Assembly (NCBI GenBank): GCA_000499405.2
Contig: HG738141.1
Coordinates: 1,306,481-1,370,480 of the forward strand
Length of the DNA stretch: 64,000 bases
Origin: Onchocerca volvulus
Lineage: Eukaryota; Nematoda; Chromadorea; Rhabditida; Onchocercidae
Direction: 5' to 3'
Shown here: piece after piece, positions 29,114 through 42,552 of the stretch
Layout of the letters: each line of letters opens with the position of its first letter
Position numbering within the stretch: position 1 is the stretch's first letter
Notes under the pieces: generated by a model
Told to the model about the DNA's origin: nothing
The model's database searches: none
What the model saw: only the letters and a program-made list of their open reading frames with translations
Translations under genes and position numbers: made by a program

Positions 29114-32100
29114 ATGTCTGATAATTCTGAAGAATGTGATATATTGGCGATTGGCTGTACATTAGAGCATGGAGATCGAGAAAGTTGGCAGTGTCAACAG
29201 TGAATCAATTTGATGCATTTCTATTAATCTATATGTACAAAATATTTAATAAATCTGCAGAACAGATACTATTTCAGCTATTAAATACTAAGTAATTTCT
29301 AATTTGATTGTATTTATTGATTAGAAAAGATATTCAGAAGGAGCCATAGGGTCTCATCAAAGTTCCAGAAATATAATGTTATGTAACTATGTAATGTCGT
29401 TCGTTTAAGAGATAAATTTTTTAGAATTTCAATTGAGAATTAGCCAGATATCTATATTCACGAGTTGTGGATAGTTTACAAACGTAATGAATAGCTCCAC
29501 ATCAGTACAGTTATCTTAATATTCACAAGTATTCGTTTATATGGTGATAGATGTTCATGAAAGTTCATTGGAATTAAATAGCATGGTTTATTTTGTGCTT
29601 GATTATAGGTATATTGTATTTGAAGAAGTTGAATCATTTCAGATATAACACTGGCTACTTTTAGATGGTTGGTAGAAATATCCTGTTGTTTGCGAGAGTA
29701 AATAAAAAAAAGTGATAGAGGAGTTATTTTTTGCAGGTTTGATGTCAACATCAAGATTTGTACGTTACCGTCCGGTAATACCAGTGGTTGAACAAAAACC
29801 AGTTGAGAATAGCTATTGCTGGGACGCATATTTGGAAAAGCTATTGATAAAGTTGGATCGATCTGGTGATGTCAACGCGCGTTGTCCTGCTAACGTTGTT
29901 CCGGTAGAATGCTTTTATCAAGCACCATTCGCCGAATATATGAAATATATTGATACAAGTATTAAGGTAGGCTTTGATTTAAGTCGCTCGACAAGTTTGA
30001 ATTTGCAGTTTCTATGCAATACATCTTTATATTTTATAGTTGAACGCTGATAATGAGCAATAGCTATTCCAGAAATTGAAATATTTTTGCTAATTGATAG
30101 TTGCCATTTATCTTTTGTTATCGATCAAAAAACATGTTAGTTTCTTAGACATGCAGTACAACGTACTAAGATTCAAAATAAGATATAAAAGCTACAATTA
30201 ACCATATTATTCATTATCTAATTGAGATATGACATTAGGATTTTTAATGAACATTTAATGAAATACAAATGCTGTATAATAAGTTGTATTTATTTTTCAA
30301 GCAGTGAAATTAACTTTTGAAATTTAAACTTTCTCAAGTATGATTGCAACCATCTTATGAACTTACTTTTATTTTTTGAGTTTAATTTTTTTTTTTTCAG
30401 ATTGAGGTGGCATTATATGATGACTATGGCTGCAAATCTGAACCAGTAAAGTTGTACTGGTTTGCTCGAGTGATGAAAGTTGGTAATAGATATATAGACT
30501 TTAGTCAAAAGTTCATAACACAATAGAAGTTTAAAAGATGTTTTTTTTGCTTAAGTCTTTTTCTATGTCTCTTTCGAGATAATGACACAATTCCAGGTTG
30601 TGGGTTATCGTTTATTGCTTCGATACGAGGGGATGGATGAAGTAGGTGATAATGCATATGATTTTTGGGTGAATATCGGTTCTGAAGATATTAGACCTGT
30701 CGGTAAATTCTATTACATTTTTTCAAATTTTTTTTCCTTGCTTGGTTATTTAATTTCAAATCGTTCAAAATTTTCAACTTTTACTTATTTTTTTGTTGGG
30801 TTTTCAAATACACTGATTTTATCGCTTTTATTATCATAGGATCATTTTAATATGTTCATCTAGTGTACAGGTGTTATTCTTCTATAAAAAAATTCCTGCA
30901 GAATAATTCGCCATTGTCTATTTTACGTTTAATTCAGTCTCGAAAATCTCTAGATTAATCTGTCGTGTTTAATAATAAGACTTTTCTCTATAATCTCCTA
31001 TTGTTATCATAATGTTGCTTTTTTTCTTTATAATTTCATCATTTAAAATAAAAATAATTATTGCTAGAAAAGCGCATATTGTCACCATTGATTTTTTTTG
31101 CAATAAAAAATTCAGAAATTAATTTTTCAAATTCAAATGATACTATTTCGCATTTTTGTTTTACAGCTAAGTCAGACAAATTCCTCGCAGCCCCATATTT
31201 TCGGATATAACTAATATATCGAATCTTCAGCTTTTTCTTCTTCAAGATCTCATATTTCCTTTCCTCAGTGCCACATTCTGATAAAATCATAGCGCTCTTA
31301 ATTTTTCTTACTCACAAAATACCTTGTTTTCGTATAATCTAGGTATTTTAATACATATTATCATTATATATTTGGAAAAGATAAAAAAGATATATTATAA
31401 TTATATTATAATTGACAATTGTCTATAATTAGATATATTTATAACTTTTAAGAATTGAATGTGATGCAAGATGATGCAAATGCTGACATCAGTGAGTACT
31501 TGCTCAGGATTTAGTTAATTTAGTTAAGGAAATAATGGTTTAAAAGAAATAATAAAAAAAAGTTTAAAGGAAACAACAAAACTGGGTACCTCTAAAATAT
31601 TTGTAAATATTTCGAATTTTTGTTTGTAAATCTTCAGTCGAATTTTTTCAATATAATATGAATAATTTAAACTTAAGAGAAGTGATGTATGATCATTTCG
31701 AGATATTGTTTATAAAGAAACTGACAGTAAACTTACCCTCTCTCCAGGATTAGTGTTATCGCTTAATTGTCATGTACAACCAGTTATATGAATTATAAAT
31801 CTTTTTTTTTTTTTTTTTTCTGTGGCTCTTTTCATTTGCTTGATTGATATTTCCAATAAACGTTTTCTTCAAGGCATCCTTTGTTGTAAATATTCAAAAT
31901 CAAAAGTAGCATGTCTAGTATTGTAAAGATTGATGATTTCAAACCGTGGGATACGTGATTATTCAAATATTTTTCTTAATTTTGTGATTTCGATCCAATT
32001 TTTTACTTTTTTCTTGGTATCTTATTATGAGTTTATCAAAAAAAAAAATTATTCGCTCACGTAAAAAGCTGCCAAGCTGAGAAATTGAACGAGAATGTTA

Positions 32101-35100
32101 AAATTATTAGTATAGAAAATAAAAAAATATGTAAAAGCGGGCAATTAATGAAATAAAAATAACCTTTATATGATCAGTCCATATACAAGAATTGAAATAT
32201 TCGTACATTTCTTTGTTTTTTAATAATGTTCATTTATTTTTGAAAAGCTGTCTGAGCATGACGGTGATGCAAATACAATATTGAAAATTTTTTTCCATTT
32301 AAATACAGAAATAATTTGTGAAGTGTTATAAAAGAATTGCTAAGCATAGGTTAGAACTGTCTTAGTTTTGATTTGACAAATAAAGAAAAGGAATAAAGAA
32401 AATTGCTTCATAATTTGAAGCAATTAGATAAGAGAAAAAAAATGAGTCTTAAGGATAGCAAAGAAAATTTGTACATTTTCTTTACATCTATCATCACTTT
32501 TGGTAGGAACAAGCTATTTTTGTTACTTGAATTATTGCAGTCCTTATATTTTTTAGGTTACTGCGCAGAAAAAATTGAAACTCGAGCTTTGGTACCACCA
32601 GAAGCAATTTATAAACGACAGTCGAATTGGCCGCAATACATTATTTGCCAAATACATGCTTACAAAACTATCGCCATCAACTGGCCAGAAATACAAGTTC
32701 GAAAACTGAGTTTCTGTAAATTCGAGGTTTGTGAATAAAGATTGGATTTTATGGATAGACGGTGAAAAAAAGATGGAAATATTTCATTAAGATTTTTGGT
32801 AAGCAAATGCAATTTGGAGATGTTAGCCTCACATATCTTCTACAATCAGTTATCGACAAACAGGTTTCTTGTTAGCCAAAAATATGAATCAAATTCGCGT
32901 TGCTATATACTTAATAAATTCGGTTTATCATACTTTTCAGTTTATAATTCAGGCTGTGTGTTAGTAAATGTGTTGGTTTTGTTGGCAAAAGAAAATTTGA
33001 GAAATTTGATGTAATCAGTTTGATCAATTTATATCCATTTAATTGATGTACGGAAAATTCATGTGTTGGATTCAATTTTTAATATTCTAGGAAGGAGATC
33101 ATGTGGAATTGCTAGATTCAACGGTTTCTTCAAGAGTACGTCCAGCACGTGTGGAAAAAGTGATTGGTACTCGAATATGGGTGCGTGTAAACCAAATGTC
33201 CCTTGATCGATCTGCAATTGATGACAGTGACACTCAGGTAAGGTCTCTATTTTTGAGGATGTATGAATAGTTGATCATAATGCATTCTAATTTAAGCTAC
33301 TTCGCAATTTTTTTAAGTATCTGCAGCGTTAAAATTGCTTTCTCTAATATAGATTGATGGAGGCGTTTGGATGGATCAGGATTCACCGCTAATTTTTCCT
33401 GTTGGTTGGGCGCTGAAAGTTGGATATAATTTGGTAGCAAATGACGAATATATTATGCATGCAAAAGAAGTTTCAACTGCTTTAAAATTGGTATATTTTA
33501 GCGTAGAAATGATATACCACACACCTGAAAGCTTTGATTGAAAAGTGTTTGCATCTTCTAATGTAACTTCTCCCCTAATACTTGAACAGAAAACCTTATG
33601 CAATCCAAATAGGTGCCATATTCCAGTTTTATTCACTCCGGCAACATCAACCATCTTCTGATGATATATCCTTATCTTTTCTTATTCATAAGAATTTTAT
33701 GTCATCTTCTTGAAGGAACCTCATTATATTAGTCGTCGAATTTTTGCTTTTCTTAGTATTGCAGATATGGTGTGCATTTGAACCAGTTAAACTTATTAAA
33801 TAATTGATTATTCCTACATTCCCGACATCATTTCAGATACTTTTATTTCATGTATTCTTCAAAGAAAAGATAAAATTTTTTGAATTTAATTTAAAAAAAA
33901 ACATATTTTGAAATATTGAAGTTTTGCTTCATGTTTAAGAAATCAACTAATATCCCATATGAAGAACATGATGCGAACCCGTCTTTGTTCAAAACATATA
34001 TTGAAACAGAAGCTAGAGAAGATGATATTAGGTGGGAAAAAGGAATGAAGTTGGAGGTATTGGATCCACTTGATACTTGGAAAGAATTGCGAGTATCAAC
34101 TATTATCGAAGTTATGGATGACGGTTTTCTCAAAGTTGGTATTTCTCTTTAACATTCTCTCATTTAATAATGATAAGATATTGTAGGTTTTAAATGTGAG
34201 AAGTATCTATAAGTTTTCTTATTTTCTGTATTTTGATATTCCCGTATTCAGTTATGTTTCAGTTTCCTTAATCAAAAACATCAAAATTTATGAATTTTGC
34301 TGTAATTTATTGGTATGGAGATTTTTTGGAGTAAGTTAAATCCCTTTTCATTTACTTACTTTTTAAATTTATGCACAGTTTTGCAGATCGGTTTTGACGG
34401 TGAAGAAATGGAGGATGATCCGGTGCCACTACATTCTACCTCAGAATTACTATTTCCAGTCGGTTATGCGGAAAAATATGGAATAAGATTAAAAGGACCG
34501 AAAAATATAGGTATTTAATTTTTCTCAAGTTTGATACATAAATTTTTGGGATATGGAAAAGAAGAAAAGTTAAAATAGCATTTCTCTTGTCCTCGATATA
34601 ATACTTATTTTTGGTTACTATGTTGATTCTGGCGAAACGATGAATCTGCTGTCATTCTTTACTTATCTGATTAGACTCAATATCATATCTCTTGATAGGC
34701 AACACATTACCAAAATGTGAAAAACTTGGTATGAGTAATGCTAGTTCTTGAATATAATATTTTTGAGGTGTAATCTGATGCACTTTGGACTATGAAATAT
34801 TTTACATATAATATGAAAACATTTTTCGAATTATATTTTTCAATTCTGCCAACTTCGAAATTTTTTCTTAAAGAATGAAATTCTTCAGGATTTTTTGACT
34901 GGAATGTTTATTTGAAGCAATGTGATGCCATTGCTGCACCTGAAGAGCTTTTCAATACATTCAGCGATGATGTTTTGAGCAATTTTATGGTTTTCTTTTA
35001 TTAATGATGTTGAAAAATTATTTATAATCACCTAATTTCAACATTTTCAAATATTATCATAGCAAGATCCCAGAAGGGATAAGAAGCGAAGAACCTGAAG

Positions 35101-35807
35101 TGGTTAGAGTGTTTCTCTTGGAATTGCCAACTTTCAGGATTTTCAGAAGCCCTCTTTTCCAAAGTTCTTATGAATGTAATAAGAATTTTAATAAAAATCT
35201 TCAAATTTATAAAGATTGGAGCAAAGCTAGAAGCAACTGATATGTGCGAACCACATTTGATATGTCCAGCTACAATAGCAGGTCACCATGGACGACTTTT
35301 ACGAATCGAATATGATGGTTGGGATAGTAGCTACGACCAACTATTCGATTATAGGTACAGTACTCTTTCAAGATTAACGATAATTTTAGTTTTAATCTAA
35401 TTTATTTCATCAGGTTCTCATAAAAAATTTCATAGCTGCATTTTATTATTATATTTATCGTATTAGATTGCAGGATGTTTTAGTAAATCTGCAACTATCT
35501 TGAAATATTAGCTGGTGAGGAAGAATTAATAAGATCATGAATAAGATGTATATTATATATGTGATATTAGAGGAAATAAAAATAATTATTTCGAGGGTCT
35601 GTTTGAATCAGAAGATTGTTAATCTTAGTTTATAGGCTTCTTCTAATTAGTGTAAGTAAATTTATTCTCAGATCAGCAAATATTTTTCCTCTTGGCTGGT
35701 GTGAAATGAATGGTTACAAACTGGAAATACCGAAGACTTCATATGTACCAAAGAAAAAAAGAAAAAAAGAATGCGAGAATAACCTTGAAATTGATGATTT
35801 CACTTGA
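29114..35807 (+). CDS. Four-MBT-repeat chromatin protein (LIN-61/SFMBT/L3MBTL2-like)
   Basis: MBT repeats bind mono- or dimethylated lysines on histone tails and mediate repression. Exons: 29114-29183, 29737-29966, 30401-30478, 30597-30702, 32557-32726, 33091-33237, 33353-33490, 33922-34134 (or from 33940), 34387-34510, 34889-34989, 35215-35354, 35672-35807; about 550 residues, phases agree. Each repeat closes with the family FPxGW/Y element: DIRPVGYCAE, LIFPVGWALKVGYNL, LLFPVGYAEKYGIRL, NIFPLGWCEMNGYKL. Repeat starts are visible as YCWDAYLEKL and FFDWNVYLKQC, and repeat 4 has IGAKLEATD...LICPATIAG and EYDGWDSSYDQLFDYR. No SAM domain or zinc finger is seen, which favours a LIN-61-type protein (about 600 residues). 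The C-terminal tail is Lys-rich, a possible nuclear signal. The first exon is supported mainly by phase. Confidence 0.88.
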
Positions 35808-36456
35808 TTTTGTTTTCCCCTAATTTCAGTGGTATCTTTTGTATGTAATTTGTTTTTCTCGTTTATTTCATTTATGATGTTCTTTATCGAATTTTCTGGT
35901 CAATTTTGATCTTTTAGGTCATTTATTTTCTATTCTTTTTTTTTTCTGGAATATTCTGAGATTTGTGGAGGCTTACGTTATCAATGTCCTGGAAACACCA
36001 TTTGCTTAAGGAAAGATCGAAATGAATTATTGAAAATTGTAATAATATCATGCTTGTATAAACCAAATTGATTATTTGATGTTAATATTTGTCTTTTTGT
36101 TTCTTAAAGTGTTAAAGTTAGTTGAGAAAGAGATAAAATGAAATGTTTCTTTTATTAACCAAGGAAAAAAAATTTTTTTTTTCAACAGTGTAATTCTCTG
36201 TATTAATTTAGCTCGGATTATAGATATATGCAGGAAAACAGAAGATTTGCAGATAATAATGATATCAGAACTATAAAAAAGAAGAAGGATAGACTCTATG
36301 AATAATCCAATGAATTAAGATAATGATGGGTGGTCGGGTCGGCAGCGCGCAGTTTTACGGAAATGTGATTAAATTAAAATTCAAATGACTGAATATTTTT
36401 ATTTGGACAATAGACTTAACATAGACTGAGCTTACTGGTATATTTCAAACTTGATA
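35808..36456. other. 3' flanks of convergent genes
   Basis: This spacer lies between the stop of the MBT gene and the stop of the minus-strand basic protein. AT-rich with poly-A/T runs; presumably both 3' UTRs. No gene seen. Confidence 0.5.
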
Positions 36457-37914
36457 TCACACCTTACCATCAGATTGCATCATAAGGGTTGAATTATGGC
36501 CTTTTGAAGTTGGAGATTTGTTTTTTGCTTTTTTCCTTCGACCTCCATATCGAGCAAGTGGAGCTTTACGTCTAAGTGTAATCGATTTTATCCATTTACC
36601 CAAAGGCTTTCTAGTAGTTCTTCTTGAAAACCTGCTACGTATAGCCGATGTGGATAACGTGCTTCGTCCACGCCATTTTCCGAGTTCTGGTGATGATTGT
36701 ATCGCTGTTGACTTCATTTCCTTGACTTCCATATCCGTTTTGTATGTCTGTCACGAAGAAGAATGCACAATGATTTCTTTCTTTCAAATTAGCAATTTCG
36801 GATTATTTGGGGACAATTGTAGATAGGTTAAGAACAAAATCCTCTCATGTAAAGTGTCATTCTTCTCTGTTCATTCTGCCATGTGAGTCATACATTCTCC
36901 CTTTCGTGACTCATCCGAAACTAAGACAAATGATCATGAAGAGGAGGAAGTTCAAAAATAAAATACCTTTAAAGTAGGAGCTGAAGTCCAGGCTTCACCT
37001 CTAGTCAATATGGTACTCGTCTCTTCGGCTGTTTCGGTTAGTTTCTGAATCGCTTTCTGAATTTAAGAATTACCTTTTTCCAGGTAAAAAAAAAAAAAAG
37101 TAATCTCAACAACGATTCAATAGCTACACAATAATTTTCGTCTTATCCCTGTCTCAAGTAGGAAAGTTTTGTGTACAGATTCATAAAGAAGATTCATTAG
37201 AGATAGGCAAAGGTCAATCCTCTTCTTCCGTATTGTCAAAAAGTAAAGTGAATGTTTCGGTTATGCTTTACGTGGACTACTTGGCCGTAAGAAAAAGTTT
37301 GGCTCACGTCATCCATTTCACGTTGCTTTGATAACACGCTGTCCAGCGAGTTCTCCTCCAAATTGACTGAATTTTTCGATGAATCAATCCCTTCCAGTGC
37401 ACTTACAATGCGATCTTGTCCCGTCGGTAGCTGAAAATGTTGCCCGTTTTAATTTTTTAAAATAGAAATAAAAATTTATGAAAGAGAGAAAAACTGAACT
37501 TGAATTATAAGGCATTAGTTTTTATTAAATTTTGTAGTCAACGATTTAAATATGTCTTTGTGGAGTTTTTGTTTGCTGATTAGTCTGTCTTTTCACTTTA
37601 TAGATTCTTTTTAACCGGAGGATTATGTCTCCTGCATACTACCATGAAATCGAATGAAATTTGCACGGACAGATTGGCACAACTACTAATCTACATGGAT
37701 TTAAATATCATCGTTTGCATTAGAATCGAAACAAGTTGCTCAATTAATAATATTTCAAGGTAATATTTCAAGTTCAAGTTTAAAATGCAATATTTTCATA
37801 AACTTGCTATCAAACATCTTTCAGTCAAAAGCCAGCAATTTCTTTGCTCTAACTTTTCGCGAGATTTCTTTGTCCTATTTCTTGTTATCTTATCACTTGT
37901 CTCGAAATATCCAT
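36457..37914 (-). CDS. Small, very basic hypothetical protein
   Basis: Exons (minus): 37914-37897 (tentative 6-codon start MDISRQ), 37430-37308, 37056-36967, 36747-36457 (TGA). All phases are 0, acceptors TTTTCAG, AAATTCAG and GTGACAG, donors GTGATA, GTGAGC and GTATTT. The protein is about 173 residues: an acidic/helical first half (LPTGQDRIVSALEGID; KAIQKLTETAEETSTIL) and an Arg/Lys-rich second half (RFSRRTTRKPLGKWIKSI; YGGRRKKAKNKSP). I do not recognise a family. It starts only about 130 bases below the stop of the tyrosine kinase on the same strand, a spacing typical of nematode operons. Confidence 0.6.
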
Positions 37915-38042
37915 GTCTATTTCGCTCGAAAGTGCAAAGTAAGCGGTAAAAAGATGATTATATTGACGGAAAGTTGTGATAAGCTTAAAATCGAAAAATA
38001 TGAAATGGTAGAATTATAGATATGCATTCATTCGAAATTATT

Positions 38043-41000
38043 TCACTCGATTTTTGATACTATCGAAGAAGGAATGATTGGAACCTTTTGTGACTGCAAA
38101 ATTGTACGAAATCTTTTTACAATTTGGATAAAGTCAGGTCTCTCTACAGCCTTTCGTTTCCAGCATTGATGCATAATCTGCAAATTATTCAAGAAATCTG
38201 ATTAGTGGCAAAAATTAAAATAAACATTGAATGGATGGATATATTCAGTGAGATATTAATTACAATTCATATTCATTAAGTTAATTCGTTTTATTTAGGA
38301 AGTTTTGTCGCACAGCCCTCTTCGCACTTCCATTACGAATAAAACAATGGGTGAGGAAACACCAGAAACCTTCTCTTCCTTAGAACCTTACTTTATCTGA
38401 AGTATGGCTTCGAGATATTGGGTACTTTATTGAAGATAGTTCAAGACTGGGTAAAATGGATAATGCAAAACCTCTTTGACATTCTTGTCATTTAGTAATG
38501 ATGGTGTGGCCATGATCTTTCCCTTTCTCACAAGTGGTATTATGTCTTGGACCATGGTAACTTCAGGCCATGGCTCACCGCCGCACGAGTAGACCTAAAA
38601 CTGTCTCAACTTACGAATAATTGCTTGTTTCAAGTTAAGAGAAAAGGAAAAAGAAAAAAGAACTGTTAAAGTTGCATGTTTTCGATGTTAGAAAAAGGTA
38701 TTTGAACTTGAAATATTGCCAAGTTTGGATCTATTCATCAATATCTCATTCCATCTGTGCTTCAGATATTCTAATTAATATCTATTTCAACCTACTTTTG
38801 CATTTTTTAAATTTCCTTAGCAATTTCTGACTCACGGAGAGTTGCTTTGACATTATGATTAATCAAAAACAAACAATACTAAAAAAATACAGAAAGGCTG
38901 TATCTCCTTAGATACATGCCTCTTCATCTTCTTTTCCAATGGAATTTAGTTTCCTTAGGATAATAATTTAAGAAATAAAAGACAGAATTCGGTTCCTCGT
39001 AAATTAAAATTCCAAACGCATAAACATCGCTTTTTGTTGTAAACTTGGGTTTTTTTGACAGTGTTTCCGGTGCCATCCACGGTATTGGCCAAGCGATATT
39101 TTCCTCACTGCTCAACAATCCTCTGAAAAAAAGAAAAAATTCGAAAACATTAATTTGACTGATTTCCGTTGGCCAGCACCTCTCAGAAACATCGCATTTC
39201 AGAACTTAATATTCAATGCCTGCATTTAAATGGATTTTTTTTTTAATGGCAAGTGAATCCGTGGTAAATATTGAAAGCATTGGAAATCAGAATTCCACTG
39301 CATCACTTACTCTTCTCCATTTGCATGTATTTCAATTATTCACACGAAAAGATAGATTTGCAACGGAGAAAAGTATTTTATATAGCATTTTATTTAGCAA
39401 ACTACTTGCTTCAAATCCTCCAAACGTCTGCTTAAACCAAAATCAGATAGCTTCAAGGAACCATTGATTCCAATTAAACAATTTCTGGCAGCGACATCCC
39501 TGAAATTCTCTTCATCTTAAGGGAATCCATGAAATGCAATTTTCCTTGGCAATGGTTACATTGTTGATGCTGCTCATTCTCAGTAATGAATATGAATATG
39601 AATAAGAGAATGATTCAAGTTATTTCAGCTGAATCTACGAGTCATCTGAAGAAGAAGTTAGGCAACTTCTTACCACCTGTGGACACATTTTTTGAGTTGA
39701 AGATGTCGCAATGCTTTGGCTGCTTCGAACAAAAATATATTTCGTTCTTCACTTTTGATTATTTCTTTATGCTTGATTAATAAACATTTCAATGAACCGC
39801 CGGGGCAATATTCCATTACAATCTGCAGTTGAATCAATCAGGTAAATTGCATATGTATGCTCCATCTGAAGCGACGACATAACAGTGATTAGATGGAAAT
39901 GCGTAGCAAGAATTTGATTCTCAACATTTTTGTTCCTAAAATTTGTTATGCCAGAAATTTCCTCGATATGCAAGCAGCAAAAAAAAGAGCTTTCGAGAAA
40001 AATGAAAATTAAATAATGAATTTACATTAATTGCACATCATGCATCTGCAGGTTATATTTATTTCTCTAGTGTATTTCATATCTAATTTTTTCTCTGAGC
40101 ATTAATACCGTTAAGCAAAACTTTGGAGACATAAACTGATAACAACTCCACTTCACTAAATTGATGCTACAAAATAAGTCATGCAACAATTATTTACCTT
40201 AACGGGTGCAGAAATACAAGCTACTCCGTATATCTTGATGATATTCTCATGTGTGAAATCGCAAACTAATCGAGCTTCTGCAATCATTTGCGATTTCGCA
40301 AGCTTTATTTTAATGATATCTTTGGTGGGCTGTTTATCAGTGATGCTAATTTTGTCGATTTGTAAGCAGCGTTTGACCGCAACGCTAATTTCTTCATCTA
40401 AAAGAATTAGTAATGAAATTAAAAAAATAATGTAACCATTGCATTATTGATTTAAATTTACTTGATAGGATTTATAGGAGTTTTGAACAGTCGATCACAT
40501 TTACTTGTTGAATGTAATTCAAATGCTCTAGGAGTTAATAATGATTGTTGCTAAACTTTGTTTATAGTTGAAAAGGTGGGAATGCTTTGACTTATGTGAC
40601 GACAGCCAGACTGTTTTGACTGATGTGATTTGAGTCAAGAATTTGAGTCCAATGAAAGTATAATTGATTAAAATTGTACATTATAAAGAATATTTTCTAG
40701 CCACTTCTTAAATCTCAAACTGATTGAACTGAAGTGAAGTGAGTATGATCTATTGATCCTTATGCTTCAATGATCGATGGATGGATAATACTGGATTTGA
40801 TATTATTGTTGGCCAAACTAAGATTTGTCTCTCTCTCATTCAACTATCATGCTGTAAATACTCAAAGCTGTTTATAAAGTGAACTTGTGACCTTTGTTGC
40901 TAAAAGCTGGTTGTTTGGTAAAAAATAGAGAAATTCCATCTTTGAATGGGTTAGTTCTGGGAAATGCATATGAAACATTGTTAATACTAACTTCCCACTT

Positions 41001-42371
41001 TTAGCGTTCCTTTCAGTACCTCTGCATAATGTCCTGCACCTAATTTGATGTCTGTTATCTTCAAATTTTCATCGTCTAACAGATAATCAGGTCGACTGAT
41101 GGGATTTCGTAGGTTCATCTGAAGAGTAGAACATACGATAAGATTAAATTACGGAGAGTAATGAGGATAGAAAGTCAGTATTAGATATAACTTCTTTTAC
41201 TTTCTACAAGAGAAGTTTCAGCATATTTCAGAGAATGGAAGCATTGACATGAAAGCCATAAATTGAAGTAAATCGAATCTCTCATTAGCTCATTAGCGGT
41301 AATTTTGAAATTTAGGAATTCTATCCTGATTGGAAACACTCTCGCATGAATCATGATGACTTTTGATCCAGTCATGATGCTTTACATCAGCAGCATGATA
41401 ATGAATTGAGAAAAGCAAATGTAATTTGGTTTTAATTTGATTTTTTTAATTTCATCAAACGATTCTTTTTCACAAAATGCTAAGAAAATATTAAGTTGAT
41501 AGAAAAATGAACAAGAAAAAAATCTGGAAGATAGAAACTTTTTGACTGAAACTTGATTTGCTAGACAAAAGTTCAAGGATTGATTCATATGTGATGAGCT
41601 CGTCATTCGTATTCATATTATTCATATCCACCAATGTCCATCCTGCAATTAATCTATAGAATTCCGAGCAAAACAAATATTCATTCTTTTTTTCTCACGC
41701 TTTATGATGTCTAAAAATTCTGTTCAGTCCATCTTCTGATAATTTAATAAATTTGCAAATGATGATAATAATTATTTCATAGATGTCGCTCTTTTCTGAG
41801 CTTGTTTAAAACTTCTAGAATTTCTCCCATAATTGAATATTTTTGCCATCCTGCATCGCATTGGATGTCTTAATTAGATTTTCTGGAGATATGCGATTTC
41901 AATTGTTGAACTGCTCAAAACTTTCATCTCTTTTGCAAATGACACCTTTCAGATTTTCTTTATAAACAATCTTTAATTCGCGCACATTCTTTTCATCCAC
42001 CTTTGTCACGACAAAGAGTAAACGTTCTGCATTAGTTCCCGAACTACGGACACACCAATCGCCCGGTTTTGATAAATGTGATGCGATGTGATCTCTGCAA
42101 AATGAATCTAAGAAGATCAATTCTTTGGCTCCGATCAATCATGACACTACTTCAAGTTTTTATGAGACAATTTGAATCCTCTTCAAGTTCTCTTCCATAT
42201 GCAGTAAATTCATCAGAAATCGCACACGTATTACGCTCCTGTAGTCATCTCGTAAGATACCGATAAGATTCTCTTGCACTAATAGCGTTACTCGTCACCG
42301 GTAATAAGCCCAGCCATTGCTTACCTCGATAAAAATCCCAAATACCACGGCTGCATCTCAATTTTTTCCAT
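38043..42371 (-). CDS. SH2-tyrosine kinase, Fes/Fer type without F-BAR
   Basis: This is a cytoplasmic non-receptor tyrosine kinase: SH2 domain (about residues 9-95) then kinase (about 120-395). Exons (minus): 42371-42325, 42094-41946, 41642-41539, 41118-40992, 40397-40198, 39822-39677, 39499-39410, 39122-38984, 38594-38472, 38177-38043; about 419 residues. The SH2 opens with WYLGFLSRDH and has the phosphotyrosine Arg32 in WCVRSS. The kinase has a glycine loop GAGHYAEV (127-134), Lys151 in VAVKRC, the alphaC Glu in IAEARLV, gatekeeper region VMEYCPGGSL, HRDVAARN (257-264), DFGLSRR (277-283), PWMAPETL, SDVYAFGILIYE and CWKRKAVERPDF. Catalytic residues are intact. The compact SH2-kinase form matches the large nematode Fer-like clade, many of them germline/sperm expressed. 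The 39123-39409 intron has a GC donor; the donor near 38984 is weak. Confidence 0.92.
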
Positions 42372-42463
42372 CTTAGATACTGTTATTAAATCATCACGAC
42401 ACTTCATAACAAATGATAACCGATCAGCAGCTCATCGCCTCTTTTGTACCTGATAATTATGCA

Positions 42464-42512
42464 AATGCTTGCACTGCACGCTATGCATATTACAGCAAAT
42501 GCAGTGCAAAAT
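42464..42512. repeat. Hairpin with TTGCACTGCA arm
   Basis: TTGCACTGCA and TGCAGTGCAA are separated by about 22 bases. A looser repeat of GCAAATGC also flanks both arms. It lies 5' of the SH2-kinase start on the opposite strand. Confidence 0.5.
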
Positions 42513-42552
42513 GCTTTTCAATTAGCAATCTCATAGATTAAACCATTTGAAA

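Noticed and set aside
36518..36826. 102-codon plus-strand ORF
   Set aside because: Shadow of the minus-strand basic protein exon, which has matching splice sites and upstream exons.
39480..39590. Apparent loss of HRD in the tyrosine kinase when reading directly upstream of DVAARN
   Set aside because: The HR codons are in the previous exon (ending 39677, CAC AG|GTGGTA), so the motif is intact after splicing.
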